From: Saccharopolyspora erythraea
GTDB lineage: Bacteria; Actinomycetota; Actinomycetes; Mycobacteriales; Pseudonocardiaceae
NCBI RefSeq assembly: GCF_018141105.1
Contig: NZ_CP054839.1
Location: 496,001-560,000 of the forward strand
Length of the DNA: 64,000 bases
Reading direction: 5' to 3'
Positions 40,888 through 50,523 of this stretch are shown here, in pieces (position 1 is the first letter of the stretch; every line of letters begins with the position of its first letter). Under the pieces are notes generated by a model, which saw only the letters and a program-made list of their open reading frames with translations, was not told where the DNA came from and did not search any database. The translations under genes were made by a program, and so were the position numbers.

Positions 40888-42339
40888 TCACTCCAGGCGG
40901 CGACGCGCGGGCCGCAACGGCCCGGACATCCGCGGCCCGGCGAAGCGCCGCTCCAGGCGGCCCAGCCGGGTCCGCACCGGCTGCGCGAGGTACTCGCCCA
41001 GCACCACGCCCGAGCCGAGCGCCAGGCCGATCGCGACCGCCAGCATCAGCGTCGACACACCCGACGGGCTGCCCAGCACGGACAGCTCGTACAGGCCCCG
41101 GTAGGTCGCCAGACCCGGCAGCAGCGGCGCCACCCCGGACACCGCGATGACCAGTGCCGGGATGCGCAACCGGCGCGCGATGATGCCGCCGATGAAACCG
41201 ACGATCGTGGTCGCCATCGCCCCGGCGAGCACGGTGTGCACCTCGACGAGGGTGAGCAGGGCGTGCACGACCGCCGCGACCGCGCCGCCGACGCCTGCCA
41301 CCACGAGCGGCCGCGGCGGCGCGTAGCTGGCGAGGGCGAAGCAGGCGGAGGTCGAGGCGCCCGCCGCGAGCTGGACCAGCGGCAGCAGCACCGGAGAGGT
41401 CACCTGCGCGCGGCCGAAGTTCTGCAGCATCGCCTCGTCGAAGTCGGCGCCTCCCAGCGCGTCGGAGCCGAAGACGCGCAGCCCCGCGTACAGGGCGACG
41501 ACGACGCCCGCGATGAGGCCCGCCGACATCAGCGCCAGCTCGGTTATCCGTCCCGCGGCGGTCACGTTGTAACCGGTGATGGCGTCCTGCATCGAACCGA
41601 CGACGGTCATCCCGGACAGCAACACGATGATCGACGCGGCGACCGCGAGAGCGGGGTTGGGCAGCAGCCCGGTGGCGAAGCAGCCCATCGCGATGGTGGT
41701 CGCGACCGCGCCGCCGACCGCCTGCTGGAAGAAGAACGGCAACGCTCGCCGGTTCAGCACCCGGCCGACGCGGTCGATCAGCGCCGCGGTCGCGGCCGCG
41801 ATCAGCGGCAGCCTCCAGTCGGCGCCGCCCCCGAGCAGGACCGCCAGCGAGGCGGCCATGCCCGCCCACGCCAGCGTCGCCACCCACCGCGGGAACGGGT
41901 GCGGCGCGGTGCTGATGCGGTTGAGCTCGGCGTAGGCCTCGGCGGCGCTGAGCTCGTTGGCGGTGATCCTGCGGACCAGGGCCTCGGTCTCGGAGAGCCG
42001 GGTGTAGTCGAGCGAGCGGTTGCGAACCACGCGAAGGGAGGTGATCGGCAGCGACTCGGTACCTCGGTAGCAGGACACGGTGATCGACGTGTAGATCACG
42101 TCGACCTCGCAGTGGGGCAGACCGTAGGCGTTGGCGACCGCGATGATCGTCGCGGTCACGTCCGAGGCGCCCGCGCCACTGGACATCTGGATCTCACCGA
42201 TGCGCAGACCCAGGTCCAGGACCAGGTGTACGGCTGACTCGTCGGGCAGTGCCGGCCCGTAGACGACGTTGCGATTCCCGGCGTTGACGACGGGCTCGCG
42301 CCGCCGCAGCACACCACGGGCGCGCTGCGTGATTCCCAC
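40888..42339 (-). CDS. ThrE-family threonine/serine exporter
   Basis: The protein has 483 residues: an N-terminal soluble DUF1212 region ([20 protein letters not shown]) and about ten membrane helices, ending in the DUF3815 part. ThrE of Corynebacterium exports threonine and serine. The GTG at 42339 has GGGAGG 11 bp upstream. The adjacent tRNA-Thr gene is on the other strand and probably unrelated. Confidence 0.9.
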   Translation of the reverse strand: MGITQRARGVLRRREPVVNAGNRNVVYGPALPDESAVHLVLDLGLRIGEIQMSSGAGASDVTATIIAVANAYGLPHCEVDVIYTSITVSCYRGTESLPITSLRVVRNRSLDYTRLSETEALVRRITANELSAAEAYAELNRISTAPHPFPRWVATLAWAGMAASLAVLLGGGADWRLPLIAAATAALIDRVGRVLNRRALPFFFQQAVGGAVATTIAMGCFATGLLPNPALAVAASIIVLLSGMTVVGSMQDAITGYNVTAAGRITELALMSAGLIAGVVVALYAGLRVFGSDALGGADFDEAMLQNFGRAQVTSPVLLPLVQLAAGASTSACFALASYAPPRPLVVAGVGGAVAAVVHALLTLVEVHTVLAGAMATTIVGFIGGIIARRLRIPALVIAVSGVAPLLPGLATYRGLYELSVLGSPSGVSTLMLAVAIGLALGSGVVLGEYLAQPVRTRLGRLERRFAGPRMSGPLRPARRRLE

Positions 42340-42632
42340 TGCTGTGTTCCCCTCCCGAGTAGCACCGCCGCGCGGGCGGTCGGATCTTCCCCTCGGCCAT
42401 CGGCCGCAGGCGGCGGACCGTTGCACCGATCTTCTGTGGAGTCCATCACGGCGCCGGGTCGCTCCGACACCGCCGGTCCGGCGCCGGTCCCCAGCCTCGC
42501 CCATGGCGCATCCCGGCCGCATCTCCGGACGTGTCCGCGGCGGCGTCTTGCGCGGGGACGACACGGCGGGTCCGGGCGCCTTCCTCGTGCCGGCGCGCGA
42601 CGCTTACGATGTTCGCGCGCGACGTAGCGCAC

Positions 42633-42705
42633 GCCGCTGTAGCTCAGTTGGTAGAGCGCCCGCCTTGTAAGCGGACGGTCAGGGGTTCGAGTCCCCTCAG
42701 CGGCT
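42633..42705 (+). tRNA. tRNA-Thr (anticodon TGT)
   Basis: A cloverleaf is visible: acceptor GCCGCTG with CAGCGGC, D stem GCTC with GAGC, anticodon loop CTTGTAA, T stem AGGGG with CCCCT around TTCGAGT. The discriminator is T and the CCA end is not encoded. One C.A mismatch closes the anticodon stem. Confidence 0.93.
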
Positions 42706-42812
42706 CCCATGCCCTCCCGCCATTGAAGACAGCCCGCGGCGAACGCGCCAGGGTTGGGACGCCCCGGTGGTGGCTCCTGGTGCGCGTGAGTGCGCGCGTC
42801 GACAATGGAGCC

Positions 42813-43169
42813 GTGGCGGTGCGGGTCGGTTCGGTCGTTCTGGGCGCTTCGGACGTGCGGCGTGCGATGGGGTTCTGGTGCCGGGCGCTGCAATACGTGC
42901 CGCGTGAGGAGCCGGACGACGACTGGGTGGTGCTCGTCCCGGCCTCGGGTTCCGGACCGAACATCTCGCTCGGGCTCTCCGGCACGCCGGTGCAGGAGCG
43001 GCCGCGGGTGCATCTGGACCTCTACGCCGACGACCAGGCCGCCGAGGTGGAGCGCCTGGTCGGGCTGGGGGCTTCGCGCGTGGCCTGGCGGGACTACCCG
43101 CCGGACGCGGACTTCGTCGTCCTCGCCGACACGGAGGGCAACCGGTTCTGCGTCATCGCCCACGGCTGA
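42813..43169 (+). CDS. VOC (glyoxalase/bleomycin-resistance) family protein
   Basis: The protein has 118 residues with the beta-alpha-beta-beta-beta pattern of vicinal oxygen chelate proteins (VGSVVLGASDVRRAMGFWCR and a closing VLADTEGNRFCVI). The activity is unknown; the family includes dioxygenases, isomerases and antibiotic-binding proteins. GACAAT lies 6 bp before the GTG at 42813, fitting a leaderless transcript. Confidence 0.85.
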   Translation: MAVRVGSVVLGASDVRRAMGFWCRALQYVPREEPDDDWVVLVPASGSGPNISLGLSGTPVQERPRVHLDLYADDQAAEVERLVGLGASRVAWRDYPPDADFVVLADTEGNRFCVIAHG

Positions 43170-43174
43170 CACGC

Positions 43175-43210
43175 GAGCGCACCGGAGGATCTCGTCCGTC
43201 CGGTGCGCTC
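43175..43210. terminator. 12-bp stem terminator after the VOC gene
   Basis: GAGCGCACCGGA pairs with TCCGGTGCGCTC around a 12-nt loop, followed by GTCGTTGTG. It separates the VOC gene from the convergent gene at 43296. Confidence 0.7.
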
Positions 43211-43295
43211 GTCGTTGTGCCTGGCTGCCGGGCGCGCGGCCGTCGGTGCCGCGAACACCCTCAGGCGCCGCGCGGGCCCGGTCCGCTTTCGGCGG

Positions 43296-43571
43296 TCAGG
43301 GCTGGCCGGGGCCACCCCCGGGAGGCCGTCCGGGACCGCCTTGCTCGGGGCCGCCTCCGGGAGACTGTCCGGGGCCGCCCTTCTCCGCTCCTCCGCCCTG
43401 CTCGCCCTGGCGGTCGACGTACTTGCGCGCCTGTTCGGCACCGCGGTTGATCTTGTCCCGGTACTTGCCGCCCGTCTTCTCGTCGGCGGCGGACGCGGCC
43501 TTGTCGATCCCCTGGCGGAACTTGTCGGGGCTCTTGCCGACGAACTCCTTCAGCTTGTCCATGATGCTCAT
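43296..43571 (-). CDS. MT0933/Rv0909-type antitoxin-like protein
   Basis: The protein has 91 residues. The segment MDKLKEFVGKSPDKFRQGID and the following DEKTGGKYRDKI are the signature of the MT0933 antitoxin family; the tail is Gly/Pro/Gln-rich. In mycobacteria the partner toxin is an SRPBCC-type protein encoded next to it, but I see none here, so this is an orphan or serves another role. The ATG at 43571 follows AGGAGG. Confidence 0.82.
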   Translation of the reverse strand: MSIMDKLKEFVGKSPDKFRQGIDKAASAADEKTGGKYRDKINRGAEQARKYVDRQGEQGGGAEKGGPGQSPGGGPEQGGPGRPPGGGPGQP

Positions 43572-43991
43572 GTCCGAACCTCCTCACGGCCTCGCTGGGG
43601 TCGGCGCATCGCACCGGAACCCATCGGCGGCCCACTCCCGGCTACCCGGACGCGGTTGCCGCAAACGCTGGAAACGCACACCGGTCGCGCGTGACGGACA
43701 ATCAATCCTAAGTGGATAGATATCCTGCATCGGCTGCGGAGCAACGGAAAAGAGTGGAATGACCGCAAGATGCGTCGGTGTCGAACGGAAATTCGCCTGA
43801 ACGCGCGGCCCGGCCCTGGCAGGCGCCGGTCGAGGTGCTCCCGGCCGGCCGCCGGACCGAGGCGTGCCGGGCGTGCCGACCGCGTCGTCGTCGACCGGTG
43901 CCGGTCGACAGCGCGTAGTGGCTCGCCCCGGGCGTTGACGCCACCGCCCTGCGGGTATGCCATGGAGGCAGCAGCAGGGGAGGTGAGCGGC
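43572..43991. other. 420-bp intergenic region
   Basis: No gene is supported. An AT-richer stretch (about 43695-43800) probably holds the promoters of the flanking divergent genes at 43571 and 43992. No repeat stands out. Confidence 0.5.
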
Positions 43992-44270
43992 ATGCGGCAC
44001 ACCCGGCGCGAGGTCGCCCTGATCACCGACGCGGCTCCGTCGCTCACCGAGGAGCAGCGCGGGCGCAAGCGCACGTACTCCGTCTTCATGGTGCTGCACC
44101 TGGCCGGGCTGACGCTGGCCGCCCTGCTCGTGGACGTGCCGTGGCTGGCGCTGGGCATCCTGGTGCTGACCGGTCCGCTGATCTGGGTGGCGACGGTGCT
44201 GGCCAACTCCCGGCCGGCGCCGGAAGGGCGTCGCCGCGCACCGCCACCGCGCCGGGCGCTCGGGGGCTGA
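43992..44270 (+). CDS. DUF3099 membrane protein
   Basis: This 92-residue protein has two membrane helices (about 33-50 and 54-73) after an ITDAAPSLTEEQRGRKRTY leader, which is typical of DUF3099. The ATG at 43992 has GGGGAGG at 8 bp. The function is unknown; the family is restricted to actinobacteria as far as I know. Confidence 0.85.
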   Translation: MRHTRREVALITDAAPSLTEEQRGRKRTYSVFMVLHLAGLTLAALLVDVPWLALGILVLTGPLIWVATVLANSRPAPEGRRRAPPPRRALGG

Positions 44271-44275
44271 GCAGG

Positions 44276-44872
44276 TCAGGGCCGCAGCACGGGGTCGAGG
44301 AGGACCGGGACCGCGGCGCAGGAGCCGGTGTCGACCGCGAGTTCGAGCCTGCGACCCGCGCCCAGGTCGGCGGTCAGTTCCACGACCTCGCCGGTGCGCA
44401 CGGTGCTGCGCTTGCGCACCTCGCCGTCGAGCCGGACCTCGAACGTGACCGCGCAGCTCTGCGAACGGTCGTCCAGCGCGGCGAGCGCGTGCAGAGCGCC
44501 CATCCCGTCGGCGTTGTAGGTGGTCACGGACGTGCCCGGGTAGACGAGCGCGCGCTCGTGGTTCCGGCCCGCCACGGTGGCGCGGCCGACCGCGACGTAG
44601 TCGCCGCCCTCGACGGCGTCGGCGTCGAGCAGGTTCACCTCGCGCGAGTCCGGTTCGGTCACCGGTGCTGTCGGCGCCGGGGAATCCGTCGCGGGCGAGG
44701 CCGTCGTTTGCGTTGCGGGCGGTGGGTTCTCCTTGCCCCACAGGCGATCCCGCACCGACAAGCCGTCAGCGAGCCAGCTGACGGAGCTGCCCAGCAACGT
44801 GAGCAGTGCCAGCAGGACGGCGACCGCGGACAGCTTCATGCCCGTGTCCCAGCTCGACCACCGCTTCAACAC
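44276..44872 (-). CDS. Membrane-anchored NPCBM-like protein, copy 1
   Basis: The protein has 198 residues: one membrane helix (about 14-33), a Thr/Pro/Ala linker and a C-terminal NPCBM-like beta domain (about 90-198) with two conserved cysteines and the ending VLLDPVLRP. NPCBM domains bind carbohydrate or accompany glycosidases; this one has no enzyme domain. It is a paralogue of the next gene. Confidence 0.75.
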   Translation of the reverse strand: MLKRWSSWDTGMKLSAVAVLLALLTLLGSSVSWLADGLSVRDRLWGKENPPPATQTTASPATDSPAPTAPVTEPDSREVNLLDADAVEGGDYVAVGRATVAGRNHERALVYPGTSVTTYNADGMGALHALAALDDRSQSCAVTFEVRLDGEVRKRSTVRTGEVVELTADLGAGRRLELAVDTGSCAAVPVLLDPVLRP

Positions 44873-44894
44873 CTGCGTCGCGCTCCCGAGCCGG

Positions 44895-45581
44895 TCAGTC
44901 CGCCCGCAGCACGGGGTTGATCACGACCGGGTACACGCCGCTGCACCCGCTGGAGTCGTCAGCGGCCACGGTCAGCCGGAAACCGCCGCCGACGTTGGCG
45001 ATCAGCTCCACCGTCTGCCCGACCACCACGTTCTCCTTGCGCACGGTCGTGCCGTCGACCTTCACGTCGAAGGCGACCGAGCAGCTCGCCGAGCTGTCCT
45101 GCAACCCGACCAGGGCGCGGAAGGTGCGCATGCCCGGGTCGATGTTGTAGGACACCGAACCCGACGTGCTTTCGAACAGCAGCGCCCGCGGGTACTCCTG
45201 GAACCGGACGGTGGCCGAGCCGACCTCGACGGAGGAACCGCCTTCCACCGGGCTGCGGTCGGTCAGGTAGATCTCACCGCTGGGCGAGGGCGGCGACGTC
45301 GCCGGCCGCGTCGTAGCGCTCGTGGTCGGCCGGGCGCGCTGGCTGGTCGAGGCAGTGGTGCTCGGTGCCGTGCTGGTCGTCGCGGGTGGCGCCGCGACGG
45401 TGACGGTGGGCGCGGGCGCGGCCTGGGATCCGTGCTGCCGACCGGTGAGGTAGGCGGCGAGAACGGCGACGCACACAAGCGCCAATGCGATGAGGACCAG
45501 GCTCGTCCTGCGCTTTCCCTTCCCGGAAGCGACCGGGTTGCCGCCGTCGTCGTGCGGGCTCGAACTGCCGTTCAACGTCAC
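44895..45581 (-). CDS. Membrane-anchored NPCBM-like protein, copy 2
   Basis: The protein has 228 residues: one membrane helix (about 26-46), a Ser/Thr-rich linker and an NPCBM-like domain (TFRALVGLQDSSASCSVAFD and a closing VVINPVLRAD). Order, cysteine positions and end match the downstream paralogue, so the pair arose by tandem duplication. It may bind the cell wall or a surface polysaccharide. The GTG start at 45581 is supported by length only. Confidence 0.75.
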   Translation of the reverse strand: MTLNGSSSPHDDGGNPVASGKGKRRTSLVLIALALVCVAVLAAYLTGRQHGSQAAPAPTVTVAAPPATTSTAPSTTASTSQRARPTTSATTRPATSPPSPSGEIYLTDRSPVEGGSSVEVGSATVRFQEYPRALLFESTSGSVSYNIDPGMRTFRALVGLQDSSASCSVAFDVKVDGTTVRKENVVVGQTVELIANVGGGFRLTVAADDSSGCSGVYPVVINPVLRAD

Positions 45582-45895
45582 GAGGCGAGATTAGTCGAGC
45601 ACGCACCGTCGCCATGGCGTGTTTACCGAGCTGTAGCCTCTCCGGCGCTTCCCGTCGCCGCGGGTGCGGCCGCCGATCCCGGGCCGAAAATCGCGATTCG
45701 GCGCCGTTCAACGGTAAAAGTGTGAATTGCGTACCGGGTATGTCCGCGGCTCCGCCAAAAGTCGGCGATCTCGTCGCTATCAGGCAGAACCTTGGTGGCG
45801 AATTGTGACCAAACCATGGACAAACCACACGGACGAGTGAAATCTGAGCGCGTTTCTATCCCTGTTGCACCCCACGGCAACTGAAGGAGACCAAC
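45582..45895. other. 314-bp intergenic region before the protease gene
   Basis: No gene is supported. It holds the promoters of the divergent NPCBM-like and protease genes. TTGTGACCAAACC near 45803 is AT-richer and may be part of the protease promoter. Confidence 0.45.
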
Positions 45896-46624
45896 GTGTC
45901 CATCGCTCGTACCCTCGCCGGCGCGGTCGGCGCCGCGCTCGCCATGGCGACCTTCGCCGCGCCCGCCCAGGCCGCCGAGCCGACGCCCCCGCCGGACATG
46001 CGTCCGATGATCATCGACGGCTCCGAGGTGGACAGCGCGCCGTGGGCGGCGCGGCTGTTCGTCAACGGCCAGGAGAACTGCTCGGCCACGATCATCGCCC
46101 CCGAGTGGGTGCTGACCGCCCAGCACTGCGTCGACGGCGCGGGCGACGGCGTCAGCTTCAACATCGGCAACGTCGACCAGACCCAGGGTGAGAAGGCCAA
46201 CGCCAAGCCGGGCGGCGTGCACGTGCACGACACCGCCGACCTCGCGCTGGTCAACATCGACCACGCCGTGCAGACCGAGTACGCGCCGCTGGGCTCGAGC
46301 GGCGACGTCAACGTCGGCGACACCGCCCAGACCTACGGCTGGGGTGCGACCTGCACCGACAAGCCCGAGATCCAGTGCCAGTCGCAGATCCTGAAGGTCG
46401 CCAACGTCAACGTGACCGACATCGCCTGCCAGGACTACCGCGGCGGCACCGCGGTCTGCGCGACCCGGGGCGACGGCATCCCGGCCGGCGGTGACTCCGG
46501 CGGCCCGATGTTCGCCAACAACGTGCAGGTGGGCGTGGCCTCGACCAGCGACCGCGCGCAGAACACCGCCTACACCAACATCACCGAGTACCGCGACTGG
46601 ATCCAGCAGCTCGCCGGCGTCTGA
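45896..46624 (+). CDS. Secreted trypsin-like serine protease
   Basis: The protein has 242 residues: a Sec signal peptide (cut after APAQA), a short propeptide-like region, then an S1 (chymotrypsin) domain with the triad in TAQHC, DTADLAL and GDSGGP and paired cysteines. The activation end is IIDGSEV. The GTG at 45896 follows AAGGAG. A 15-bp stem terminator follows. It probably acts in extracellular protein degradation or cell-wall protein processing. Confidence 0.93.
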   Translation: MSIARTLAGAVGAALAMATFAAPAQAAEPTPPPDMRPMIIDGSEVDSAPWAARLFVNGQENCSATIIAPEWVLTAQHCVDGAGDGVSFNIGNVDQTQGEKANAKPGGVHVHDTADLALVNIDHAVQTEYAPLGSSGDVNVGDTAQTYGWGATCTDKPEIQCQSQILKVANVNVTDIACQDYRGGTAVCATRGDGIPAGGDSGGPMFANNVQVGVASTSDRAQNTAYTNITEYRDWIQQLAGV

Positions 46625-46642
46625 TCACGCCGAGTGTGAGTC

Positions 46643-46680
46643 GTATCGCCCGGACGCCCCGCGCCGCGTCCGGGCGATAC
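46643..46680 (+). terminator. 15-bp stem terminator
   Basis: GTATCGCCCGGACGC pairs perfectly with GCGTCCGGGCGATAC around an 8-nt loop, followed by CTGTATTTCC. Confidence 0.8.
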
Positions 46681-46931
46681 CTGTATTTCCCAACGGGTTC
46701 ACCTGAAGAGAGCACGAAGGCGCACGGCCGCATTTGATCGATTCGGACCGTGTCCGCCGACGTCCCCCGGATGGCGGGTTTGCGCAGGTCAGCAGCGGGG
46801 TAGCGGATTGATCCGGTATTAGCCAGCAGACTCTTATCATCAGCGCTGTTTATTTCGCAACAATCCTGTCGTGCTCGTCACGTGTAAAATCGCGTTGCGC
46901 CTGGTAGAGAGGCCAGGAAACGCGTGCGACC

Positions 46932-46960
46932 CTGACGCGTTACGGAGGTTCTGTTAAGTT
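46932..46960 (+). promoter_or_regulatory. Promoter of the ectoine operon
   Basis: CTGACG (46932-46937) and TAAGTT (46955-46960) are 17 bp apart, and the ectA ATG lies 8 bp further with no Shine-Dalgarno sequence, suggesting a leaderless mRNA. A second AT-rich box, TAAAAT at 46885, may mark another start. Confidence 0.55.
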
Positions 46961-46968
46961 GGCACAGC

Positions 46969-47535
46969 ATGACCGGCGACAAACCGAGCCATAACAGCGC
47001 CGCACAGAATGGCGGAAGCGGTTCAGCCGGGCGGTTGGAGATCGACGCTCCGGTCGTCGCGGACGGCCCCGCACTCTACCGGATCACCCGTGATTCGGGA
47101 GTGCTCGACGTGAACTCGTCCTACTCGTATTTGTTGTGGTGTAGGGACTTCGCGCAGACCTCAGCGGTGGCGCGCGTCGACGGCGAGGTCGTGGGATTCG
47201 TGACCGGCTTCGTCCGGCCGGACGCCAGCGACACGATCGTGGTCTGGCAGATCGCCGTCGATGCCTCCCAGCGCGGTGGTGGCGTGGCGGGCAAGCTCCT
47301 GTCGCACCTGTTGGACCGGGTCGTGCCGCGAGGTGTCCGCTACCTGGAGACGACCATCACACCGGACAACACCGCATCGATCAAGTTGTTCTCCGCCCTG
47401 GCCAGGGACCGGGGAGCCGAGCTGGTGCGCAGCGAGCTGTTCACCGCCGAGCTGTTCCCCGACGCCCACCTGGGCGAGGACCTGTACCGAATCGGTCCCT
47501 TCGCGGCGGCTCCGGCCGCGGCGGGAGGGGCGTGA
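46969..47535 (+). CDS. ectA: L-2,4-diaminobutyrate acetyltransferase
   Basis: This 188-residue GNAT-fold enzyme makes N-gamma-acetyl-diaminobutyrate, the second step of ectoine synthesis. The acetyl-CoA loop [11 protein letters not shown] and the ectoine-type [11 protein letters not shown] segment are present, with EDLYRIGP near the end. The first 20 residues are a polar extension. It is the first gene of ectABC(D) in the canonical order. Confidence 0.94.
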   Translation: MTGDKPSHNSAAQNGGSGSAGRLEIDAPVVADGPALYRITRDSGVLDVNSSYSYLLWCRDFAQTSAVARVDGEVVGFVTGFVRPDASDTIVVWQIAVDASQRGGGVAGKLLSHLLDRVVPRGVRYLETTITPDNTASIKLFSALARDRGAELVRSELFTAELFPDAHLGEDLYRIGPFAAAPAAAGGA

Positions 47536-47665
47536 ACGGCGCCACCACGCCGTGACCCTCATTGGTGGGAGAGATCTTGTTGCAGCCCGCGACCGCCGCA
47601 GGTGGCAGCACCGGTCCGGAGGTCACCCGCTTCCGGATGCGGTCGCAGGGCGCGAACGGAGGATC

Positions 47666-48913
47666 GTGAACAACATCTTCGAAAGTCTTGAGTCCGAGGT
47701 CCGCAGCTACTGCAGGACCTGGCCCGCGGTGTTCGACGTCGCCAAGGGCAGCTATCTCTACGGCGAGGACGGCACCCCCTACCTCGACTTCTTCGCGGGT
47801 GCCGGTGCGCTCAACTACGGGCACAACAACCCGGTCCTGAAGCGCAAACTGATCGAGTACATCGAGCGCGACGGCGTCACGCACGGACTCGACCAGGCCA
47901 CCTCGGCCAAACGGCAGTTCCTGGAGACGCTCGACGAGAAACTGCTGAAACCGCGCGGTCTGGACTACAAGGTCCAGTTCCCCGGGCCGACCGGCACCAA
48001 CTCGGTGGAGTCGGCGCTGAAACTGGTCCGCAAGATCACCGGACGCGAGTCGATCATCAGCTTCACCAACGCGTTCCACGGCATGACCCTGGGTTCGCTG
48101 TCGGTGACCGGCAACTCGATGAAGCGCGGCGGCGCGGGCATCCCGCTGGTGCACGCCACCCCGATGCCCTACGACGACTACTTCGACGGCCAGATCCCGG
48201 ACTTTCTGTACTTCGAGCGGATGCTCGAGGACAGCGGCAGCGGCCTCAACGAGCCCGCCGCGGTGATCGTCGAGACGCTGCAGGGCGAGGGCGGCATCAA
48301 CTCCTCGCGCCCCGAGTGGCTGCGCGGCCTCTACGACCTGTGCCAGAAGCACGGCATCCTGATGATCGTCGACGACGTGCAGATGGGCTGCGGCCGGACC
48401 GGCCCGTTCTTCAGCTTCGAGGAAGCCGGCATCCAGCCCGACATCGTCTGCCTGTCGAAGTCGATCGGCGGCTACGGCATGCCGCTGGCCCTGACGCTCA
48501 TCAAGTCCGAGCACGACGTCTGGGACCCGGGCGAGCACAACGGCACCTTCCGCGGCAACAACCCCGCGTTCGTCACCGCGACCGAGGCCCTCAAGGAGTA
48601 CTGGAGCGACGACCGGCTGGAGAAGTCGACGATCGCCAAGGGCGAGCGCGTCGGCGAGGTGCTGGAGGAGCTGGCCGCCAAGTACGACGGTGCGATGGCC
48701 AAGGGCCGCGGCCTGGCCAGGGGGCTGGGCTTCGAGGACCCCGAGATCGCGGGCAAGGTTTCCAAGGCCGCGTTCGACCGCAAGCTGATCCTGGAAACCT
48801 CCGGGCCGGACAGCGAGGTCATCAAGATCATGCCGCCGTTGACCATCTCGGATGACGAGCTCGAACAGGGGCTTCAGATCATCCGCGAATCCGTGCATTC
48901 TGTGCTGGCCTGA
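47666..48913 (+). CDS. ectB: Diaminobutyrate-2-oxoglutarate transaminase
   Basis: This 415-residue PLP class III aminotransferase turns aspartate semialdehyde into diaminobutyrate. The PLP lysine is Lys265 in [10 protein letters not shown], with the aspartate in IVDDVQMG. The GTG at 47666 follows GGAGG closely; a longer frame is open upstream but overlaps ectA. The 130-bp gap after ectA is larger than usual. Confidence 0.95.
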   Translation: MNNIFESLESEVRSYCRTWPAVFDVAKGSYLYGEDGTPYLDFFAGAGALNYGHNNPVLKRKLIEYIERDGVTHGLDQATSAKRQFLETLDEKLLKPRGLDYKVQFPGPTGTNSVESALKLVRKITGRESIISFTNAFHGMTLGSLSVTGNSMKRGGAGIPLVHATPMPYDDYFDGQIPDFLYFERMLEDSGSGLNEPAAVIVETLQGEGGINSSRPEWLRGLYDLCQKHGILMIVDDVQMGCGRTGPFFSFEEAGIQPDIVCLSKSIGGYGMPLALTLIKSEHDVWDPGEHNGTFRGNNPAFVTATEALKEYWSDDRLEKSTIAKGERVGEVLEELAAKYDGAMAKGRGLARGLGFEDPEIAGKVSKAAFDRKLILETSGPDSEVIKIMPPLTISDDELEQGLQIIRESVHSVLA

Positions 48914-48945
48914 TTCCAGCACTGCGCTTTTTCGAAGGAGGAGAC

Positions 48946-49353
48946 TTGATCGTCCGTACTCTCGAGGAGATCGAGGACACCGACGCCGACATCAAGACCG
49001 AGAACTGGCGCAGCAAGCGCATCGTCCTGGCCAGGGAGAAGGTGGGCTTCTCGGTGCACGAGACCACCCTCTACGCCGGCACGGTGAACGACTTCTGGTA
49101 CGCCAACCACATCGAAGCGGTGTTCGTGTTCGAGGGCGAGGGCGAGATCACCGACAAGGCGACCGGGGAGACCCACCAGCTCAAGCCGGGCTCGCTGTAC
49201 CTGTTGAACAACCACGACAAGCACCAGGTCCGCCCGAAGACCGACATGCGGACCGTCTGCGTGTTCAACCCGCCCGTCACCGGGCGCGAGGTGCACGACG
49301 AGAACGGGGTGTACCCGGTCATCGTCGAGGAGGAAGAGGAAGCCGCGAGCTGA
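48946..49353 (+). CDS. ectC: L-ectoine synthase
   Basis: This 135-residue cupin dehydratase closes the ectoine ring. [16 protein letters not shown] at the start, [11 protein letters not shown] and the [12 protein letters not shown] metal-site region match the family. The start is a TTG supported by AAGGAGG. An acidic tail ends the protein. A strong hairpin follows before ectD. Confidence 0.95.
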   Translation: MIVRTLEEIEDTDADIKTENWRSKRIVLAREKVGFSVHETTLYAGTVNDFWYANHIEAVFVFEGEGEITDKATGETHQLKPGSLYLLNNHDKHQVRPKTDMRTVCVFNPPVTGREVHDENGVYPVIVEEEEEAAS

Positions 49354-49403
49354 CCTCGTAGCCGTCGTCGCCGGTGCGGTCACGGGCGGCAGGCATATTC
49401 GCC

Positions 49404-49451
49404 GCGGGCGGTGGGTAGTCCGGTGTAGACCGGCAATTACCCACCGCCCGC
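49404..49451 (+). terminator. Hairpin between ectC and ectD
   Basis: GCGGGCGGTGGGTA (49404-49417) pairs perfectly with TACCCACCGCCCGC (49438-49451), and CCGGT pairs with ACCGG inside it. A 14-bp stem at this place would terminate or attenuate, lowering ectD expression relative to ectABC or marking a separate ectD promoter. Confidence 0.75.
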
Positions 49452-49572
49452 GTGCTGCACGGTCTTCCCGCTCGTGCGCGAGGGGGAACCTCTCTAACGA
49501 GGAACCGAGAAATGGCGACGGTGCCGCAGGCATCGATCGCTCCGGCGGGAATTCGCGAAGGAGGCGCAACTC

Positions 49573-50475
49573 ATGACCGTTGCCGATCTGAGTACTCAGG
49601 ACCGCTACCCGACCCGGGTGGCCTCCGAGCCGGCTCTGATCGAACGCCAGGACCCGACCGTGTGGCCGGGGGTCGAGTCAGGACCCGCCACGGCCGACGA
49701 ACTGGCTGCTCACGATGCCAAGGGCTTCCACACCGTGGAGGGCCTGCTCTCACCCGCCGAGGTGCAGACCTACTGGCAAGAGCTGAACCGGCTCACCAAC
49801 GACCCGAGGGTGCGCGCCGACGAGCGCACTGTCGTCGAGAAGCAGTCCAACGAGGTGCGCTCCATCTTCGAGGTGCACCGCACAAGCGATCTGATCGCCG
49901 AGCTGGTCAGCGACCCCAGGGTGCTCGACCGCGCTCGCCAGATCCTGGGCTCGGACGTCTACGTGCACCAGAGCCGCATCAACTACATGCCCGGTTTCCG
50001 GGGCAGCGGCTTCTACTGGCACTCGGACTTCGAGACCTGGCACGCCGAGGACGGCATGCCCGCGATGCGCGCGGTGAGCATGTCGATCGCGCTGACCGAC
50101 AACTACCCCTTCAACGGCGGACTGATGATCATGCCGGGCGCCCACCGGACTTTCGTCTCCTGCGTCGGGGAGACGCCGGACGACAACTACAAGTCGTCGT
50201 TGAAGGAGCAGAAGGTCGGCGTGCCGGGCGAGCACGAGATCACCAAGCTCGGCTACGAGCACGGGATCGAGCAGTTCACCGGCCCCGCGGGGTCCGCGCT
50301 GTGGTTCGACTCCAATTCCATGCACGGGTCGGGCAACAACATCACCCCGTTCCCGCGTTCGAACATCTTCGTGGTGTTCAACAGCGTGGAGAACACGCTG
50401 GTGGAGCCGTTCGCCGCCGAGACCCGGCGGCCGGAGTTCGTCGCCGCGCGCGAGTTCACGCCGGTCCGCCGCTGA
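49573..50475 (+). CDS. ectD: Ectoine 5-hydroxylase
   Basis: This 300-residue Fe(II)/2-oxoglutarate dioxygenase makes hydroxyectoine. Iron ligands are His150 and Asp152 in WHSDFETWH and His251 in SMHGSGNN; an FNGGLMIMPGAHRTF segment precedes the last ligand. The ATG at 49573 follows AAGGAGG. It lies 219 bp after ectC, with a hairpin between. Confidence 0.95.
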   Translation: MTVADLSTQDRYPTRVASEPALIERQDPTVWPGVESGPATADELAAHDAKGFHTVEGLLSPAEVQTYWQELNRLTNDPRVRADERTVVEKQSNEVRSIFEVHRTSDLIAELVSDPRVLDRARQILGSDVYVHQSRINYMPGFRGSGFYWHSDFETWHAEDGMPAMRAVSMSIALTDNYPFNGGLMIMPGAHRTFVSCVGETPDDNYKSSLKEQKVGVPGEHEITKLGYEHGIEQFTGPAGSALWFDSNSMHGSGNNITPFPRSNIFVVFNSVENTLVEPFAAETRRPEFVAAREFTPVRR

Positions 50476-50487
50476 GCCGGCCGAGCG

Positions 50488-50523
50488 AGTCGAGGGGCGT
50501 CCCGCACGGGGCGCCCCTCGACT
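50488..50523 (+). terminator. Terminator after ectD
   Basis: AGTCGAGGGGCG pairs with CGCCCCTCGACT around a 12-nt loop, 12 bp after the ectD stop. Confidence 0.75.

Noticed and set aside
40888-42705. Functional link between the ThrE exporter and tRNA-Thr
   Set aside because: They are on opposite strands and no shared regulatory element was seen; chance adjacency is enough.
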